DNA of 64,000 bases from Paenibacillus sp. FSL R5-0490. Its GTDB lineage: Bacteria > Bacillota > Bacilli > Bacillales > Cytobacillaceae. The notes under the pieces were generated by a model that saw only the letters and a program-made list of their open reading frames with translations, ran no database searches and had not been told where the DNA came from. The stretch spans positions 152,383-216,382 of the forward strand of contig NZ_MRTQ01000003.1 of NCBI RefSeq assembly GCF_001956215.1, in the 5' to 3' direction. Both the position numbers and the translations under genes were made by a program. Positions 55,656-64,000 of this stretch are shown here, piece after piece (position 1 is the stretch's first letter; each line of letters starts with the position of its first letter).

Positions 55656-57812
55656 TTATTGGTGCATTGGTTTAATGACAATTAAGTCGTTTTCCAGCTC
55701 GGCCAGTAAATGGCTATTACCGCCATGGTCAATGATGAAATCTGCAATTTTGTCTTCAAGCTCATCCTGGATAATTCTTCTTAATGGCCTTGCGCCAAAA
55801 GCAGGGTGGTATCCGTCTTCTGCTAATTTCTCCTTAACTTCCTGCGTGACAGTCAATTCAAGCTCCTGTTCATTTAATGTTTCCTGCAGCTCATTGAGCA
55901 TAATGTCGACAATTCTCAATAAGTGCTCTTTTTTCAATGCTTTAAATTCGATAATGCCATCAAAACGGTTCAGGAATTCCGGCTTAAAGAAGCTGCCGAG
56001 CGAGTCCAGAATATTTGAATCTTTGACGGCATCAGCTGCACCAAATCCTACATGGACTTCTTTTCGCCCAACTCCTGCGTTGCTTGTCATGATAATGACT
56101 GTATCTTTAAAGCTGACAGTGCGGCCCTGGCTATCTGTAAGGCGTCCATCTTCCAGTATTTGAAGGAACATGTGCTGTACATCTGGATGTGCTTTTTCTA
56201 TCTCATCAAGCAGGATAATGCTGTACGGATTTCTGCGCACCTTTTCAGTAAGCTGTCCTGCCTCTTCATGACCTACATATCCCGGAGGGGAACCGATAAT
56301 TTTAGACACACTGTGCTTTTCCATATATTCACTCATATCAAGCCTGATCATGCTGTCTTTTGAGCCGAACAGCTCCTCTGCAAGTGTTTTGGTTAATTCA
56401 GTCTTCCCGACACCTGTTGGCCCGACAAATAGGAAAGATCCAATTGGGCGGTGCTTGGATTTAAGTCCTGCACGGCTCCTGCGGATTGCCTTTGCAACTT
56501 TTTGTACGGCTTCCCGCTGTCCAATTACTTTTTGTGCAAGATTTTCCTCCAGGTTTTGCATTTTTTCCTGTTCATTTTCAGCTAATTTGCCGACAGGAAT
56601 CCCTGTTTTCTTCTCAATAATCTCCTGAATAAGACTTATTTCGATAACCGGCCTTTCAGCCTTGTTTTCTCCGTTTAATGCCTGCTGAAGTTTTAATTCC
56701 TCTTCACGGAGTTTTGCAGCCTCTTCATATTTTTCTTCTTTTAAGACATGTTCTTTCTGCCTGCTGATTTCTTTCAGCTGTTTTTCAATATCTTCTGCCG
56801 GTATATATCCTGACTGAAGATTCATTTTCGAACCTGCTTCATCCATTAGATCAATGGCTTTGTCAGGAAGGAACCGGTCCTGAATATATCGGCTTGACAG
56901 CTGTACACACGCTCTTATGGCATCTTCTGTGAAAGAAACATCATGATAATCTTCATATTTTTGTTTCAGCCCCATTAAGATGTCAAATGCCTCATCCGCA
57001 GTCGGCTCATTCACTTGTACAGGCTGGAATCTGCGTTCGAGAGCCGGATCCTTTTCAATTTGACGGTATTCTTTCAATGTGGTGGCTCCGACTACTTGCA
57101 GCTCACCACGTGCAAGGGCAGGCTTTAGTATATTGCCGGCATCCATCGACCCTTCAGCTGATCCTGCTCCGACAAGTAAATGGATTTCATCTATAAAGAG
57201 AATAATATTCTTCCTAGTCTGAAGCTCTGAAATCAGCTGCTTCATGCGTTCCTCGAATTGGCCGCGAATTCCGGTATTGGCAACCAGGGATGCCACATCA
57301 AGCAAATAGACTTCTTTATTTAGAAGTTTCTTTGGGCCTCGCCCCTCGGCAATATTAATCGCCAGCCCTTCAGCAATAGCTGTTTTGCCTACTCCTGGCT
57401 CACCTATTAAGACCGGATTATTTTTGCTTCTTCTATTTAATATTTCAGTCACACGATTTATTTCTTCGTCCCGTCCGATGACTGGGTCAATTAAACCAGC
57501 TTTAGCAAGCTGTGTAAGATTTCGTCCGAATTGATCGATAAATCCGCCGTTGCCCTGATTGTGTCCAGGCGCTTCTTTTAAAGGCTGGTAGTTTTCATTT
57601 CCTTGAGAGGATGCCATCTTTTTAAAGAAATCCTCTAAAGGCATTTGGCCAAAACCTGAAAAGCCGCTCAAAGCAGGCCCAAAGGAAGTAAGGCTTTTTT
57701 GCTTTTCAGTTTGATAACAGCTATGGCAAAGGTTAAGGTTTCGCTCATTTCCATTCACATTCAGTCTTAATTGTACATTTGCTTCTTTTAATTGACATTT
57801 TTGACAAAGCAT
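55656..57812 (-). CDS. clpE: ATP-dependent Clp protease ATP-binding subunit ClpE
   Basis: This 718-residue Hsp100 unfoldase starts with the ClpE zinc finger (Cys3, Cys6, Cys29, Cys32). Two AAA+ modules follow, with Walker A motifs GEPGVGKTA and GPTGVGKTE and Walker [10 protein letters not shown] and LLDEIEKA, separated by a UVR-like coiled coil ([20 protein letters not shown]). It feeds proteins to ClpP under heat and disulfide stress. The ATG at 57812 lies 8 bases after TGGAGG; the upstream frame runs through the operators and is not coding. Two CtsR boxes control it. Confidence 0.95.
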   Translation of the reverse strand: MLCQKCQLKEANVQLRLNVNGNERNLNLCHSCYQTEKQKSLTSFGPALSGFSGFGQMPLEDFFKKMASSQGNENYQPLKEAPGHNQGNGGFIDQFGRNLTQLAKAGLIDPVIGRDEEINRVTEILNRRSKNNPVLIGEPGVGKTAIAEGLAINIAEGRGPKKLLNKEVYLLDVASLVANTGIRGQFEERMKQLISELQTRKNIILFIDEIHLLVGAGSAEGSMDAGNILKPALARGELQVVGATTLKEYRQIEKDPALERRFQPVQVNEPTADEAFDILMGLKQKYEDYHDVSFTEDAIRACVQLSSRYIQDRFLPDKAIDLMDEAGSKMNLQSGYIPAEDIEKQLKEISRQKEHVLKEEKYEEAAKLREEELKLQQALNGENKAERPVIEISLIQEIIEKKTGIPVGKLAENEQEKMQNLEENLAQKVIGQREAVQKVAKAIRRSRAGLKSKHRPIGSFLFVGPTGVGKTELTKTLAEELFGSKDSMIRLDMSEYMEKHSVSKIIGSPPGYVGHEEAGQLTEKVRRNPYSIILLDEIEKAHPDVQHMFLQILEDGRLTDSQGRTVSFKDTVIIMTSNAGVGRKEVHVGFGAADAVKDSNILDSLGSFFKPEFLNRFDGIIEFKALKKEHLLRIVDIMLNELQETLNEQELELTVTQEVKEKLAEDGYHPAFGARPLRRIIQDELEDKIADFIIDHGGNSHLLAELENDLIVIKPMHQ

Positions 57813-57845
57813 TCTGCATACCTCCATTAAAAAAATTGGTCTGAC

Positions 57846-57862
57846 TTTGACTATATTTGACC
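57846..57862 (-). promoter_or_regulatory. CtsR operator 2 of clpE
   Basis: On the minus strand this reads GGTCAAATATAGTCAAA, a full match to the CtsR heptad direct repeat (RGTCAAANANRGTCAAA). It lies downstream of the -10 element. Confidence 0.9.
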
Positions 57863-57872
57863 TTATATCAAC

Positions 57873-57901
57873 ATTATAATTTGACCTTCTTTGACTTTCA
57901 A
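57873..57901 (-). promoter_or_regulatory. clpE promoter
   Basis: On the minus strand TTGAAA (57901-57896) and TATAAT (57878-57873) are 17 bases apart. CtsR operator 1 fills the spacer. Confidence 0.85.
57880..57896 (-). promoter_or_regulatory. CtsR operator 1 of clpE
   Basis: On the minus strand AGTCAAAGAAGGTCAAA gives two heptads spaced by GAA, inside the promoter spacer. Together with operator 2 it predicts tight repression that is lifted by heat. Confidence 0.9.
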
Positions 57902-58010
57902 GTGATTTGTTTATGGAATTTATACCCAATCTAAAGTTTATCTTAAAACCAAAAAAGCTCGTCTTTGTTTGTACCAGCCTACATATATTGGAAAGGAAGG
58001 AGGAGATTAA

Positions 58011-59069
58011 GTGAAGACGAATTGGGGGGCAGCTTTCCAGATCGCTGCCGTTTATGTGGGAACCGTGGTGGGAGCGGGCTTTGCCACTGGCAGGGAGATT
58101 GTAGAGTTTTTTTCCCGATTTGGTTTTATCGGTTTAATTGGGATACTGATGAGCGGTTATATATTTATTTTTCTCGGTTCCAAATTAATGAGAATCTCTG
58201 CACAGATAAAGGCAGCATCCTACCAGGAATTAAATGAATATTTATTTGGAAGATTTTTTGGTTCTGCCATTAATATATTGATGCTGTTTATGCTGCTTGG
58301 CGTATGTGCAGTTATGCTGTCAGGTGCAGGAGCAGTGTTTGAGGAACAGATTGGCATAAGCAAGACTGCAGGATTGCTCGTAACGATAGGGTTAACGATT
58401 TCTACAATGATAGTGGGCATTCGCGGATTATTTGCTGTTAATACATTTGTCGTTCCGATGATGATTGCATTTAGCTTTATTTTATTGTTTATAAGCATGA
58501 AGCTTCCTAATTTTGCAGAACAGGTTCTGTTTATCCCATATGCTGAAGATGGATGGAAGGCGGTTGTGGCCCCGTTTTCTTATACTGCTTTGAATTTAAC
58601 ATTGGCGCAGGCAGTCTTGGTGCCTGTGGCTTCTGAAATAAATGATGACCGGACAATCAAATGGGGCGGATACCTTGGTGGAGCCGCATTGACACTCATT
58701 TTGCTTTCCAGCCATTTAACACTTATGATGCTGCCGAATCTGGAAGCGTATGATATCCCGATGGCCGCCATTGTAAAGACATTGGCATCATCGTTCTATT
58801 GGATTTTTGTGTTTGTCATCTATGGAGAGATTTTCACATCTGTTATTGGGAATGTGTTTGGCATTGAGAGACAGGTAAAAAAACACTTTTCCGTGCCGAG
58901 TATTTTAATTGTGGGCTTTATCTTTGTAGTTTGTTACTTTATCAGTTTAATCAATTATGGAACATTGCTATCTTATTTATATCCGATTTTTGGATATGTA
59001 AGTTTGACCTTTATTATTCTTCTGTGGATGAAGCCGTTTGATGATGGAAGTAAGGGGAAAAAAGCCTAA
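58011..59069 (+). CDS. ykvI: YkvI-family membrane protein
   Basis: This 352-residue protein has about ten helices and begins [30 protein letters not shown], with the glycine-rich unwound first helix typical of LeuT-fold (APC superfamily) transporters. Its substrate is unknown. The GTG at 58011 follows GGAAGGAGGAG. It follows clpE divergently, as in B. subtilis. Sodium-solute symport is a reasonable inference from the fold only. Confidence 0.88.
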   Translation: MKTNWGAAFQIAAVYVGTVVGAGFATGREIVEFFSRFGFIGLIGILMSGYIFIFLGSKLMRISAQIKAASYQELNEYLFGRFFGSAINILMLFMLLGVCAVMLSGAGAVFEEQIGISKTAGLLVTIGLTISTMIVGIRGLFAVNTFVVPMMIAFSFILLFISMKLPNFAEQVLFIPYAEDGWKAVVAPFSYTALNLTLAQAVLVPVASEINDDRTIKWGGYLGGAALTLILLSSHLTLMMLPNLEAYDIPMAAIVKTLASSFYWIFVFVIYGEIFTSVIGNVFGIERQVKKHFSVPSILIVGFIFVVCYFISLINYGTLLSYLYPIFGYVSLTFIILLWMKPFDDGSKGKKA

Positions 59070-59107
59070 AAAAAAGAAAAGAGATCCTTTTACATGGATC
59101 TCTTTCG
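59070..59107. terminator. Bidirectional terminator
   Basis: AAAGAGATCC and GGATCTCTTT pair around a short loop between convergent genes. Confidence 0.85.
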
Positions 59108-59113
59108 CTTATA

Positions 59114-59800
59114 TTACTCTTGCGGCTTCTCTTTCATAATGGTTTTCGCCATCTGCAGGAAAGCATCTTCATGGTCAGCGTCTTCTTTATTGAATATAGT
59201 GAGCTTCAGTGAAAGATCGTCATTTTTCACAAGATAGGCAGAAACCTTCTCACCGTTTCCTTCTGCTTTCATTACAGAAGCATTTTTGTAAAAATCATCT
59301 GAAGGAGCTTTGGATGTTTGTACGTTTTCGCTGACAGCTTCAAGCTGTGCTTTAGTGTTTTCTTCGATCATATCCCAATCTGCATCGTTCGGAAGGAGTT
59401 CAATTCGCATGAATATCTGATCATTTTCCGAGAGGTAGAGTACATCTTTATTTGGTTCCTCGGCAGTTAGCTCATATGCCGGCAGAACATACATCGAATA
59501 ATTTTGATTATCACTATGCTTCAGGAAGGCTGTGTCATCCTTCGTCTCACCCTCAACTGAATAAGTCATATTCTGCTCAAGGATCCTTATTACACTATTA
59601 CCTTCTCCATCTGTGCCATCTTCTGATGATTCTTCTTCTTCACTTTGTTCTTGTCCATCCTGTTCTTCCGAACCTCTATCTTCTTCATTTTGCCCAGGTC
59701 CTGCTCCATTGCCGGAATCATTCTGAGCTGTTCCGCACCCTGCCAGGATAGCACCTATAACACCCAGCATTAACATAAATTTCGCCATAATTTTCATCAT
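59114..59800 (-). CDS. Predicted lipoprotein with acidic linker
   Basis: This 228-residue protein has a lipoprotein signal peptide with lipobox LAGC (cleavage before Cys22). It is followed by a strongly acidic low-complexity linker (about 25-68, rich in Glu, Asp, Gly, Ser) and a compact C-terminal domain of about 150 residues (SVIRILEQNMTYSVEGE...MAKTIMKEKPQE). The domain family is not recognised. It should be anchored to the outer face of the membrane. Two ATGs lie in tandem after GGGAGG; either may be used. Confidence 0.8.
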   Translation of the reverse strand: MMKIMAKFMLMLGVIGAILAGCGTAQNDSGNGAGPGQNEEDRGSEEQDGQEQSEEEESSEDGTDGEGNSVIRILEQNMTYSVEGETKDDTAFLKHSDNQNYSMYVLPAYELTAEEPNKDVLYLSENDQIFMRIELLPNDADWDMIEENTKAQLEAVSENVQTSKAPSDDFYKNASVMKAEGNGEKVSAYLVKNDDLSLKLTIFNKEDADHEDAFLQMAKTIMKEKPQE

Positions 59801-59935
59801 GTTCCATCCTCCCGTTGTCTGTCAGCGCCTTTGCATAATTAGACGTATTTGAAATAAAAGAGTTACATATAAATTCCTATTTACTTGTACATTACCATTT
59901 ATGTAAATCATCGACAACACTTAACAAGAATTAAA

Positions 59936-59962
59936 AAAAGACAATTCATGAAGAATTGTCTG
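59936..59962 (-). terminator. Terminator of the CPBP-family gene
   Basis: On the minus strand GACAATTC and GAATTGTC pair around TTCAT and are followed by seven T residues. Confidence 0.8.
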
Positions 59963-59985
59963 TTCATCTCTGCGTCTGTGGAAAT

Positions 59986-60597
59986 CTAATTAAATGGGAG
60001 CAGAACGAATAATAACAAGTCAAAAATAAGATGGGAGACGATTACTAAGGGAATGCTTCTTTTCCAGGCATATAGCCATCCCCAAAAGAGACCTGCAATT
60101 AATGCTGCAAAAGCGAGCATCCAGTATCCTGAATAAAAATGGACAGAAGTATAGAGGAGAGAAGATATAATGATGCTTACCTTAACTGTCGTATGTTTCA
60201 TTAGTCTTTTCTGAACAAACCCTCTCCAAAACACCTCTTCTCCTGGAACTATGATTAATATAAGCACAATATAGTGCCAAATAAACGAAGGTGAAAATCG
60301 GCCGTATAATTGTTCAACCTGATTAACTAAGGGGAGGCTGAGCAAATCAAATAAACTGTATCCCGTCCAGAATAGTCCGTATAAAAGAAAACCTGAAAGA
60401 GTTCCATAGGTAATGTATGTTCCAAAAGAAGCCTTGTCTTCCACTTCCCCCATTATGATGGAGTAACTGATTAGCAGCAGTAAAGAGGCAGAAAAGATAT
60501 ACCAAAAAATTGATTTATCCTGAAATGTAAAATACATAAGCAGATGTGCGAATACCAGCCCGCCAATAAAACGGACATCTGCAACAATATTTTTCAA
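59986..60597 (-). CDS. CPBP-family intramembrane metalloprotease-like protein
   Basis: This 203-residue membrane protein has about six helices and the CPBP (Abi/CAAX) motifs: Glu120-Glu121-x3-Arg125 in GEEVFWRGF, a second motif LLYTSVHFYSGYWM with its histidine, and HLIFDLLLF near the C-terminus. Relatives process prenylated or membrane-bound peptides, or in some cases have lost activity. The substrate is unknown. It is transcribed alone. Confidence 0.82.
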   Translation of the reverse strand: MKNIVADVRFIGGLVFAHLLMYFTFQDKSIFWYIFSASLLLLISYSIIMGEVEDKASFGTYITYGTLSGFLLYGLFWTGYSLFDLLSLPLVNQVEQLYGRFSPSFIWHYIVLILIIVPGEEVFWRGFVQKRLMKHTTVKVSIIISSLLYTSVHFYSGYWMLAFAALIAGLFWGWLYAWKRSIPLVIVSHLIFDLLLFVLLPFN

Positions 60598-60748
60598 TTG
60601 ATTTAACTCCTTTCAAGCAAAAAAATAACCAAACACTATTCTAACAAAAAACAAACATAAAAAGTAAGGAAAAGATTTCTTTGGTAACGCTAAGATAAAA
60701 TAATGCAGAAATGCTAATCATAAGCCCATATGAAGGGAGGTATGTATA

Positions 60749-60859
60749 ATGACGAAATCAAAAAGAGAAAAAGAGCGTGCCTGGACAGTTAGAAAGCAGG
60801 ATCAGCATCCACATGGAAAAGTGAAATCCTTAAAAGAGCTGTCAGGGGAGAAAGAATAA
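60749..60859 (+). CDS. Very small conserved protein, DUF6254-like
   Basis: A 36-residue frame starts MTKSKREKERAWTVRKQDQH and ends KSLKELSGEKE, with GAAGGGAGG 9 bases before the ATG. It is highly charged. It resembles the short Bacillaceae family I recall as DUF6254, unverified. A GC-rich hairpin follows at 60866-60885. The strong ribosome binding site and clean frame support it as a real gene. Confidence 0.7.
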   Translation: MTKSKREKERAWTVRKQDQHPHGKVKSLKELSGEKE

Positions 60860-60865
60860 AATTAC

Positions 60866-60885
60866 GGCCTCCTAAACAGGAGGCC
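60866..60885 (+). terminator. Hairpin after the 36-residue gene
   Basis: GGCCTCCT and AGGAGGCC pair perfectly around AAAC. There is no T run, so it may be a weak terminator or a 3' stabilising stem. Confidence 0.55.
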
Positions 60886-60939
60886 ATAACTGTGGAGCCG
60901 TAAATGGCCGATGGTTCGGATCACACAAAAGGCAAAACA

Positions 60940-60966
60940 AAAAGCAGCAAAAGAGCTGCTTTTTAA
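60940..60966 (+). terminator. Intrinsic terminator
   Basis: AAAAAGCAGC and GCTGCTTTTT pair around AAAAGA. It is likely the true end of the small-gene transcript and may also serve ykvS on the other strand. Confidence 0.75.
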
Positions 60967-61001
60967 AGGGACGTAAGAATACGCTTTCATTTTTTCTTTT
61001 T

Positions 61002-61190
61002 TTATACTGCTGATTCTCTGACAACCTTATAATTTTTATGATTGACAACTGTTCTCTGATCTAATTCAAGATCCCGGTAGTTATCCATGTACGTTAAATC
61101 TACAATAACAGAATTCTCATTTACTTTTTCTACAATACCCTGTAGTCCATCACGGAATTCAATAATATTGCCAACTTCTGCTTTCTTCAA
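61002..61190 (-). CDS. ykvS: YkvS-family protein (DUF2187)
   Basis: This 62-residue beta-rich protein begins KKAEVGNIIEFRDGLQGIVEKVNENSVIVDLTYMDNY and ends VVNHKNYKVVRESAV, the DUF2187 pattern of YkvS. The start is a TTG at 61190, about 9 bases after AAAGGAG; the ORF's upstream extension lacks a start signal. The fold resembles small SH3-like or KOW-like barrels, but no function is known. Its place after the ykvI region agrees with B. subtilis synteny. Confidence 0.82.
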   Translation of the reverse strand: MKKAEVGNIIEFRDGLQGIVEKVNENSVIVDLTYMDNYRDLELDQRTVVNHKNYKVVRESAV

Positions 61191-61463
61191 AAAGCATCTC
61201 TCCTTTTGTCCATTTCTTTCGCTGGTAGTAACAGTTTGCACTATATTTTGAAATGCGTAAAGAATTTTGCAATTCGGTGTTGCTAAGGTAAAATGTTACA
61301 TTCTTTAGGTTGGTAATATTATACCAGATAAAATTCTTATTTACATTAAAATATTTAATATTCAGAAAAAAACATCGATATGCAAATATACTATTTGATG
61401 CTTCAAAATTAGCAGCACTTTATTTATGATTAAGAAAGAATGAAATAAAAGGAGTTCTGGATA

Positions 61464-61658
61464 ATGAATCATGAACAAATTCAGGAAGTGCTCGAACAAT
61501 TAAAAAATGGAATCATCTCTGAATATCATGTGTCTAAAGAAGATTTTCTTCCTTTTCGCAGTGTCATCGTAAAAAGGGAGGACTTTAAGCATTTTCGCGG
61601 AATCGCACAGAGAGGCGGACATGTTATTTATCAATATTTAGATTCACCCCGAAGCTGA
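61464..61658 (+). CDS. Small conserved hypothetical protein
   Basis: This 64-residue protein begins [40 protein letters not shown] and ends [19 protein letters not shown]. It looks like a single alpha-beta domain with no membrane segment or cysteine. AAAGGAG precedes the ATG. I do not recognise the family. A remarkable 20-bp inverted repeat follows 28 bases after the stop. Confidence 0.72.
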   Translation: MNHEQIQEVLEQLKNGIISEYHVSKEDFLPFRSVIVKREDFKHFRGIAQRGGHVIYQYLDSPRS

Positions 61659-61685
61659 TAAAGGTATGAAGCTGAAATAGATAGC

Positions 61686-61728
61686 ACATAGCAAAGACAC
61701 TTGATTACATCAGGTGTCTTTGCTATGT
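61686..61728 (+). repeat. Long near-perfect inverted repeat
   Basis: A 20-base arm (61686-61705) and its complement (61709-61728) are separated by only TAC, with a single T-G in place of C-G pair. Its inner sequence is AAAGACACTTGAT / ATCAGGTGTCTTT. No T run follows. It could be a terminator stem without a U tract, a site for a dimeric protein, or a degenerate mobile hairpin. Confidence 0.8.
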
Positions 61729-61805
61729 CTATGCAATGTAAGTGAATAGAAAGCAAAGAAAACTGGGTATAAAAGCAATAGATCACTTCGAAGGGATGTG
61801 CAAGC

Positions 61806-62549
61806 ATGAATGATTTTAAAGGAAAAACAGTCATTGTTACGGGAGGAGCCAGCGGAATAGGCAAGAGTATTGCCGAGTCATTCGCAAAGAAAGAGGCCAA
61901 TGTTGTTATCGCCGACATTGATGAATTGAAGGGAAAAAAATTAGAAGAACATTTGAACCAAACGCGCATGAACAGCCTGTTCATTAAAACAGATGTTAAG
62001 AATGAAACTGAAATTAAGGAACTAATTACAAAATCATTTGAGGCGTTTGGTGCTATAGATATCCTGATAAATAATGCAGGCATATCAAAGTTTCATTCGT
62101 TCTTCGATTTGACTGTGGAAATGTGGGAGGAAGTAATCAATACGAATCTTCGGAGTGTGTTCCTGTGCAGCAGGGAGGCTGCCAAATTGATGAAACAAGG
62201 TTCCTGTATTATCAATCTTTCATCTACGAGAGCGGTAATGTCAGAAAACGGAACAGAAGCATACTCAGCTTCAAAAGGAGGAATTGCGGCAATTACCCAC
62301 GCGATGGCCAGTAGCCTTGCTGAAAAGGGGATCAGGGTTAATTGCATAAGCCCCGGCTGGATTGAAACAGGCGATTATGAAAGTCTCAGAGAGGTTGACC
62401 ATAAACAGCATTTTTCCAACAGAGTTGGAAAACCCGGCGACATTGCAAGGACTTGCCTATTTTTAGCCCATCCGGAGAATGATTTTATAACAGGTGAAAA
62501 TATTACAGTGGATGGAGGCATGACAAGGAAAATGATTTATGAAGAATAA
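61806..62549 (+). CDS. Short-chain dehydrogenase/reductase (SDR)
   Basis: This 247-residue classical SDR has the cofactor motif TGGASGIG (12-19), NNAG, and the catalytic Ser-Tyr-Lys in LSSTRAV...AYSASKGG. It ends with the ENITVDGGMTRKM motif typical of 3-oxoacyl-ACP reductase-like members. The aspartate in IADIDE after strand 2 suggests NAD(H) preference. The substrate cannot be told. GAAGGGATGTGCAAGC precedes the ATG, a modest ribosome binding site. It is not linked to fatty acid genes. Confidence 0.88.
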   Translation: MNDFKGKTVIVTGGASGIGKSIAESFAKKEANVVIADIDELKGKKLEEHLNQTRMNSLFIKTDVKNETEIKELITKSFEAFGAIDILINNAGISKFHSFFDLTVEMWEEVINTNLRSVFLCSREAAKLMKQGSCIINLSSTRAVMSENGTEAYSASKGGIAAITHAMASSLAEKGIRVNCISPGWIETGDYESLREVDHKQHFSNRVGKPGDIARTCLFLAHPENDFITGENITVDGGMTRKMIYEE

Positions 62550-62700
62550 TAAGTTTCTATTCTCCTTTAAATAAAAACCCTTTGTAAATTAACTATAAAG
62601 ATGGTGAAAAAGTTAGAAAGAGGAACAAATCCCTTGTTCTAAATGGTTCTATAGGCTCATATTTTATTAATGCTTTAGAACGATTTATGGGAGGGGTTCA

Positions 62701-63072
62701 ATGGGTATTACTATGATTAAGATTTCATCCGTATACTTTGCTGTGGGGATTCTTCTGGGGTATTATATGTCGAGTACTCATTCTTACCTATTAGGTCCTG
62801 TTCATGTCCATATTAATTTACTCGGATGGACGTCCTTGACTTTGGCAGGAATTCTATACTACTTGTTTCCTGCTCTTGCAGAAGGGAAAGCCGGGAAATG
62901 GCATTTTTGGCTTCATAATATCGGCCTGCCAATCATGATGCTGTCACTGTCCCTAGTCCTGGTTACAGAAAATAATGCCTTTCTTCCTGGTACTGCTGTT
63001 GGAGCCACGATAACGGCTGCCGGCATTTTAATTTTCGTATGGAACATTCTGAAAAATTTAAAGGCACAATAG
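62701..63072 (+). CDS. Small heme-copper oxidase subunit I-like membrane protein
   Basis: This 123-residue protein has four predicted helices and starts MGITMIKISSVYFAVGILLGYYMSS. Conserved histidines lie in LGPVHVHINLLGWTSLTLAGILYYLFP and KWHFWLHNIGLP. This pattern matches a stand-alone fragment-like relative of cytochrome oxidase subunit I that is common in Bacillaceae. It is far too short for an oxidase, so it may bind heme or help an oxidase assemble. GGGAGGGG precedes the ATG. Confidence 0.75.
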   Translation: MGITMIKISSVYFAVGILLGYYMSSTHSYLLGPVHVHINLLGWTSLTLAGILYYLFPALAEGKAGKWHFWLHNIGLPIMMLSLSLVLVTENNAFLPGTAVGATITAAGILIFVWNILKNLKAQ

Positions 63073-63198
63073 CAACTATATTTAACGCATGGATTTTTAA
63101 TCTGTGCGTATTTATTTTAATATTTTTAAAACACGGCAAACTTTTGTGGTTAAGGGGATAAGCTAGAGGGTATACGGAAACGGAAAAAGGAGCTGCAT

Positions 63199-63837
63199 AT
63201 GACAACAGACTTGCTGTTCGCCATTAGAGAATTAAGAGTTAATAACATTATAAATGTGAATCATCTTGACATAAAAAAAGATAAAGTAACCTGTATCACC
63301 GGAGAGAGCGGTGCTGGAAAATCAACTCTTTTGAAGACCCTGAACAAAATAATTACCCCTGATTCAGGTGAAATTTTTTATAAAGGCACTTCGCTGAAAG
63401 AAATCGACTCTGTCCAGCACAGGAGAAAAGTAATCATGCTATCGCAGGTTCCATTGATTTTTCCGGGCACAATAAAAGATAACCTGATTATGGGTTATAA
63501 GCTTAACGGAAAGAAACCTTGTGATGATGAAATACTTGTACAGGCTATACATAATATGCAGATGACTAAGGAGCTTCATGAAGATGCAGGAACTCTTTCA
63601 GGCGGGGAAAAACAGCGTCTGGCATTGGCAAGAATCCTGCTCCTTAAAGCAGAAGTTTATCTGCTGGATGAGCCGACTTCTGCACTTGACGAAGACACTG
63701 AGATGATGATTTTGGAGTACTTTATACGTGAAATCAAAAAGAAACAAGCTTCATTACTCATGATAACCCACTCCAATACAGTCAATGAACAATTCGCAGA
63801 AGAAAGAATATATTTATCGCAGTCTAACGGGCAGTAA
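63199..63837 (+). CDS. ABC transporter ATP-binding protein (YbbL/FetA-like)
   Basis: This 212-residue ATPase has Walker A GESGAGKST (35-43), the signature LSGGEKQRLALARILL, Walker B VYLLDEPTSALDE and the switch histidine in MITHSN. The short length and IFPGTIKDNL segment resemble YbbL/FetA, partners of YbbM/FetB permeases. No permease is in the window; it would have to lie to the right, but the following 160 bases are a non-coding structured element. AAAAAGGAGC precedes the ATG. Confidence 0.85.
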   Translation: MTTDLLFAIRELRVNNIINVNHLDIKKDKVTCITGESGAGKSTLLKTLNKIITPDSGEIFYKGTSLKEIDSVQHRRKVIMLSQVPLIFPGTIKDNLIMGYKLNGKKPCDDEILVQAIHNMQMTKELHEDAGTLSGGEKQRLALARILLLKAEVYLLDEPTSALDEDTEMMILEYFIREIKKKQASLLMITHSNTVNEQFAEERIYLSQSNGQ

Positions 63838-64000
63838 GACCCCCACTTCAAGACTCAGAGGAATCAAAGGAGGATAAGGGGGGCCCAAACTGCCCGATCT
63901 AGCTGCGGCTCCTAGGGTCTCAAGGTCATAAGCCAATCAGCTGATGGGAAGAAAAGCACTCCCCGCCATCTGCTCGTCTTATGCTTGTCACCCCAAGGCA
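63838..64000. repeat. GC-rich structured intergenic element at the window edge
   Basis: Composition shifts sharply here. From 63911 to 63998 one long interrupted hairpin can be drawn: CCT-A-GGG with CCC-A-AGG, CAAG with CTTG, CATAAG (63927-63932) with CTTATG (63978-63983), and AGCTGATGG (63939-63947) with CCATCTGCT (63966-63974), one mismatch. The block with GGTCATAAGCC and CGTCTTATGC resembles a dispersed intergenic element that I recall from other Bacillaceae genomes, unverified. The window ends before the element does. Confidence 0.5.

Noticed and set aside
1..64000. CRISPR arrays, prophage, insertion sequences or toxin-antitoxin modules
   Set aside because: No direct-repeat arrays, transposase, integrase, phage structural or toxin-like genes were seen on either strand.

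Overview
The window is a low-GC Gram-positive chromosome segment. It comes from a spore-forming Bacillaceae bacterium, probably a Cytobacillus/Mesobacillus-like Bacillus. The evidence is strong AGGAGG-type ribosome binding sites, frequent TTG and GTG starts, an alpha/beta small acid-soluble spore protein, sporulation-kinase-like histidine kinases, a Spo0E-type phosphatase, SigI/RsgI, and CRE, CtsR, T-box and S-box control elements. Gene order in the second half follows the ykr-ykv region of Bacillus subtilis as I recall it: ktrD, ykrP-like acyltransferase, kinE-like kinase, ogt, mtn genes, spo0E, kinD-like kinase, mhqR-like regulator, clpE, ykvI, ykvS. Lineage-specific genes are inserted between these. 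No prophage, insertion sequence or CRISPR array was seen.

Layout. 1-5.7 kb: tail of a sirtuin gene, tatA, and a trehalose operon (PTS permease, an oligo-1,6-glucosidase-like enzyme, phosphotrehalase). Its promoter carries two identical TreR-type operators and two consensus CRE sites. 5.7-15.7 kb: nucleoside transporter, YfhP-like membrane protein, release factor 3, a tyrosine-type T-box controlling an NhaC-family transporter, an RND exporter (SwrC-like) and a membrane protein. 15.8-18.1 kb: sigI-rsgI and a spore SASP gene. 18.1-24.5 kb: glycolate oxidase glcDF with its CdaR-type regulator, KtrD potassium channel subunit, and small uncharacterised genes including an overlapping pair at 24.2-24.5 kb. 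24.6-29.5 kb: B12-binding radical SAM protein, lactate oxidation operon lutABC, and tRNA-Arg(CCU) with a truncated duplicate beside it.

29.8-36.4 kb: acyltransferase, chemoreceptor, triple-PAS kinase, ogt, and an ArsR-type regulator with a DUF2087-like tail. 36.4-41.9 kb: methionine salvage (mtnU, mtnE, and S-box-controlled mtnWXBD); mtnA and mtnK are not here. 42.2-46.1 kb: spo0E and an electron-bifurcating fixABCX operon. 46.2-46.4 kb: an orphan attenuator-like RNA candidate. 46.5-55.6 kb: small protein, hemerythrin, Fsr-like exporter, APH-fold kinase, KinD-like kinase, cytoplasmic 5'-nucleotidase family protein, MarR regulator and M3 peptidase. 55.6-64 kb: clpE with two CtsR boxes, ykvI, lipoprotein, CPBP protease-like protein, small proteins, SDR, heme-copper oxidase-like protein, ABC ATPase, and a GC-rich structured element running off the right edge.

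Taken together this is mostly core and stress/sporulation biology: sugar and lactate/glycolate oxidation, sulfur salvage, envelope stress sensing and phosphorelay input. The least explained items are non-coding: the orphan hairpin pair near 46.35 kb, the 20-bp inverted repeat at 61.7 kb, the right-edge structured element and the tRNA fragment. The overlapping small-gene pair at 24.2-24.5 kb is also unexplained.
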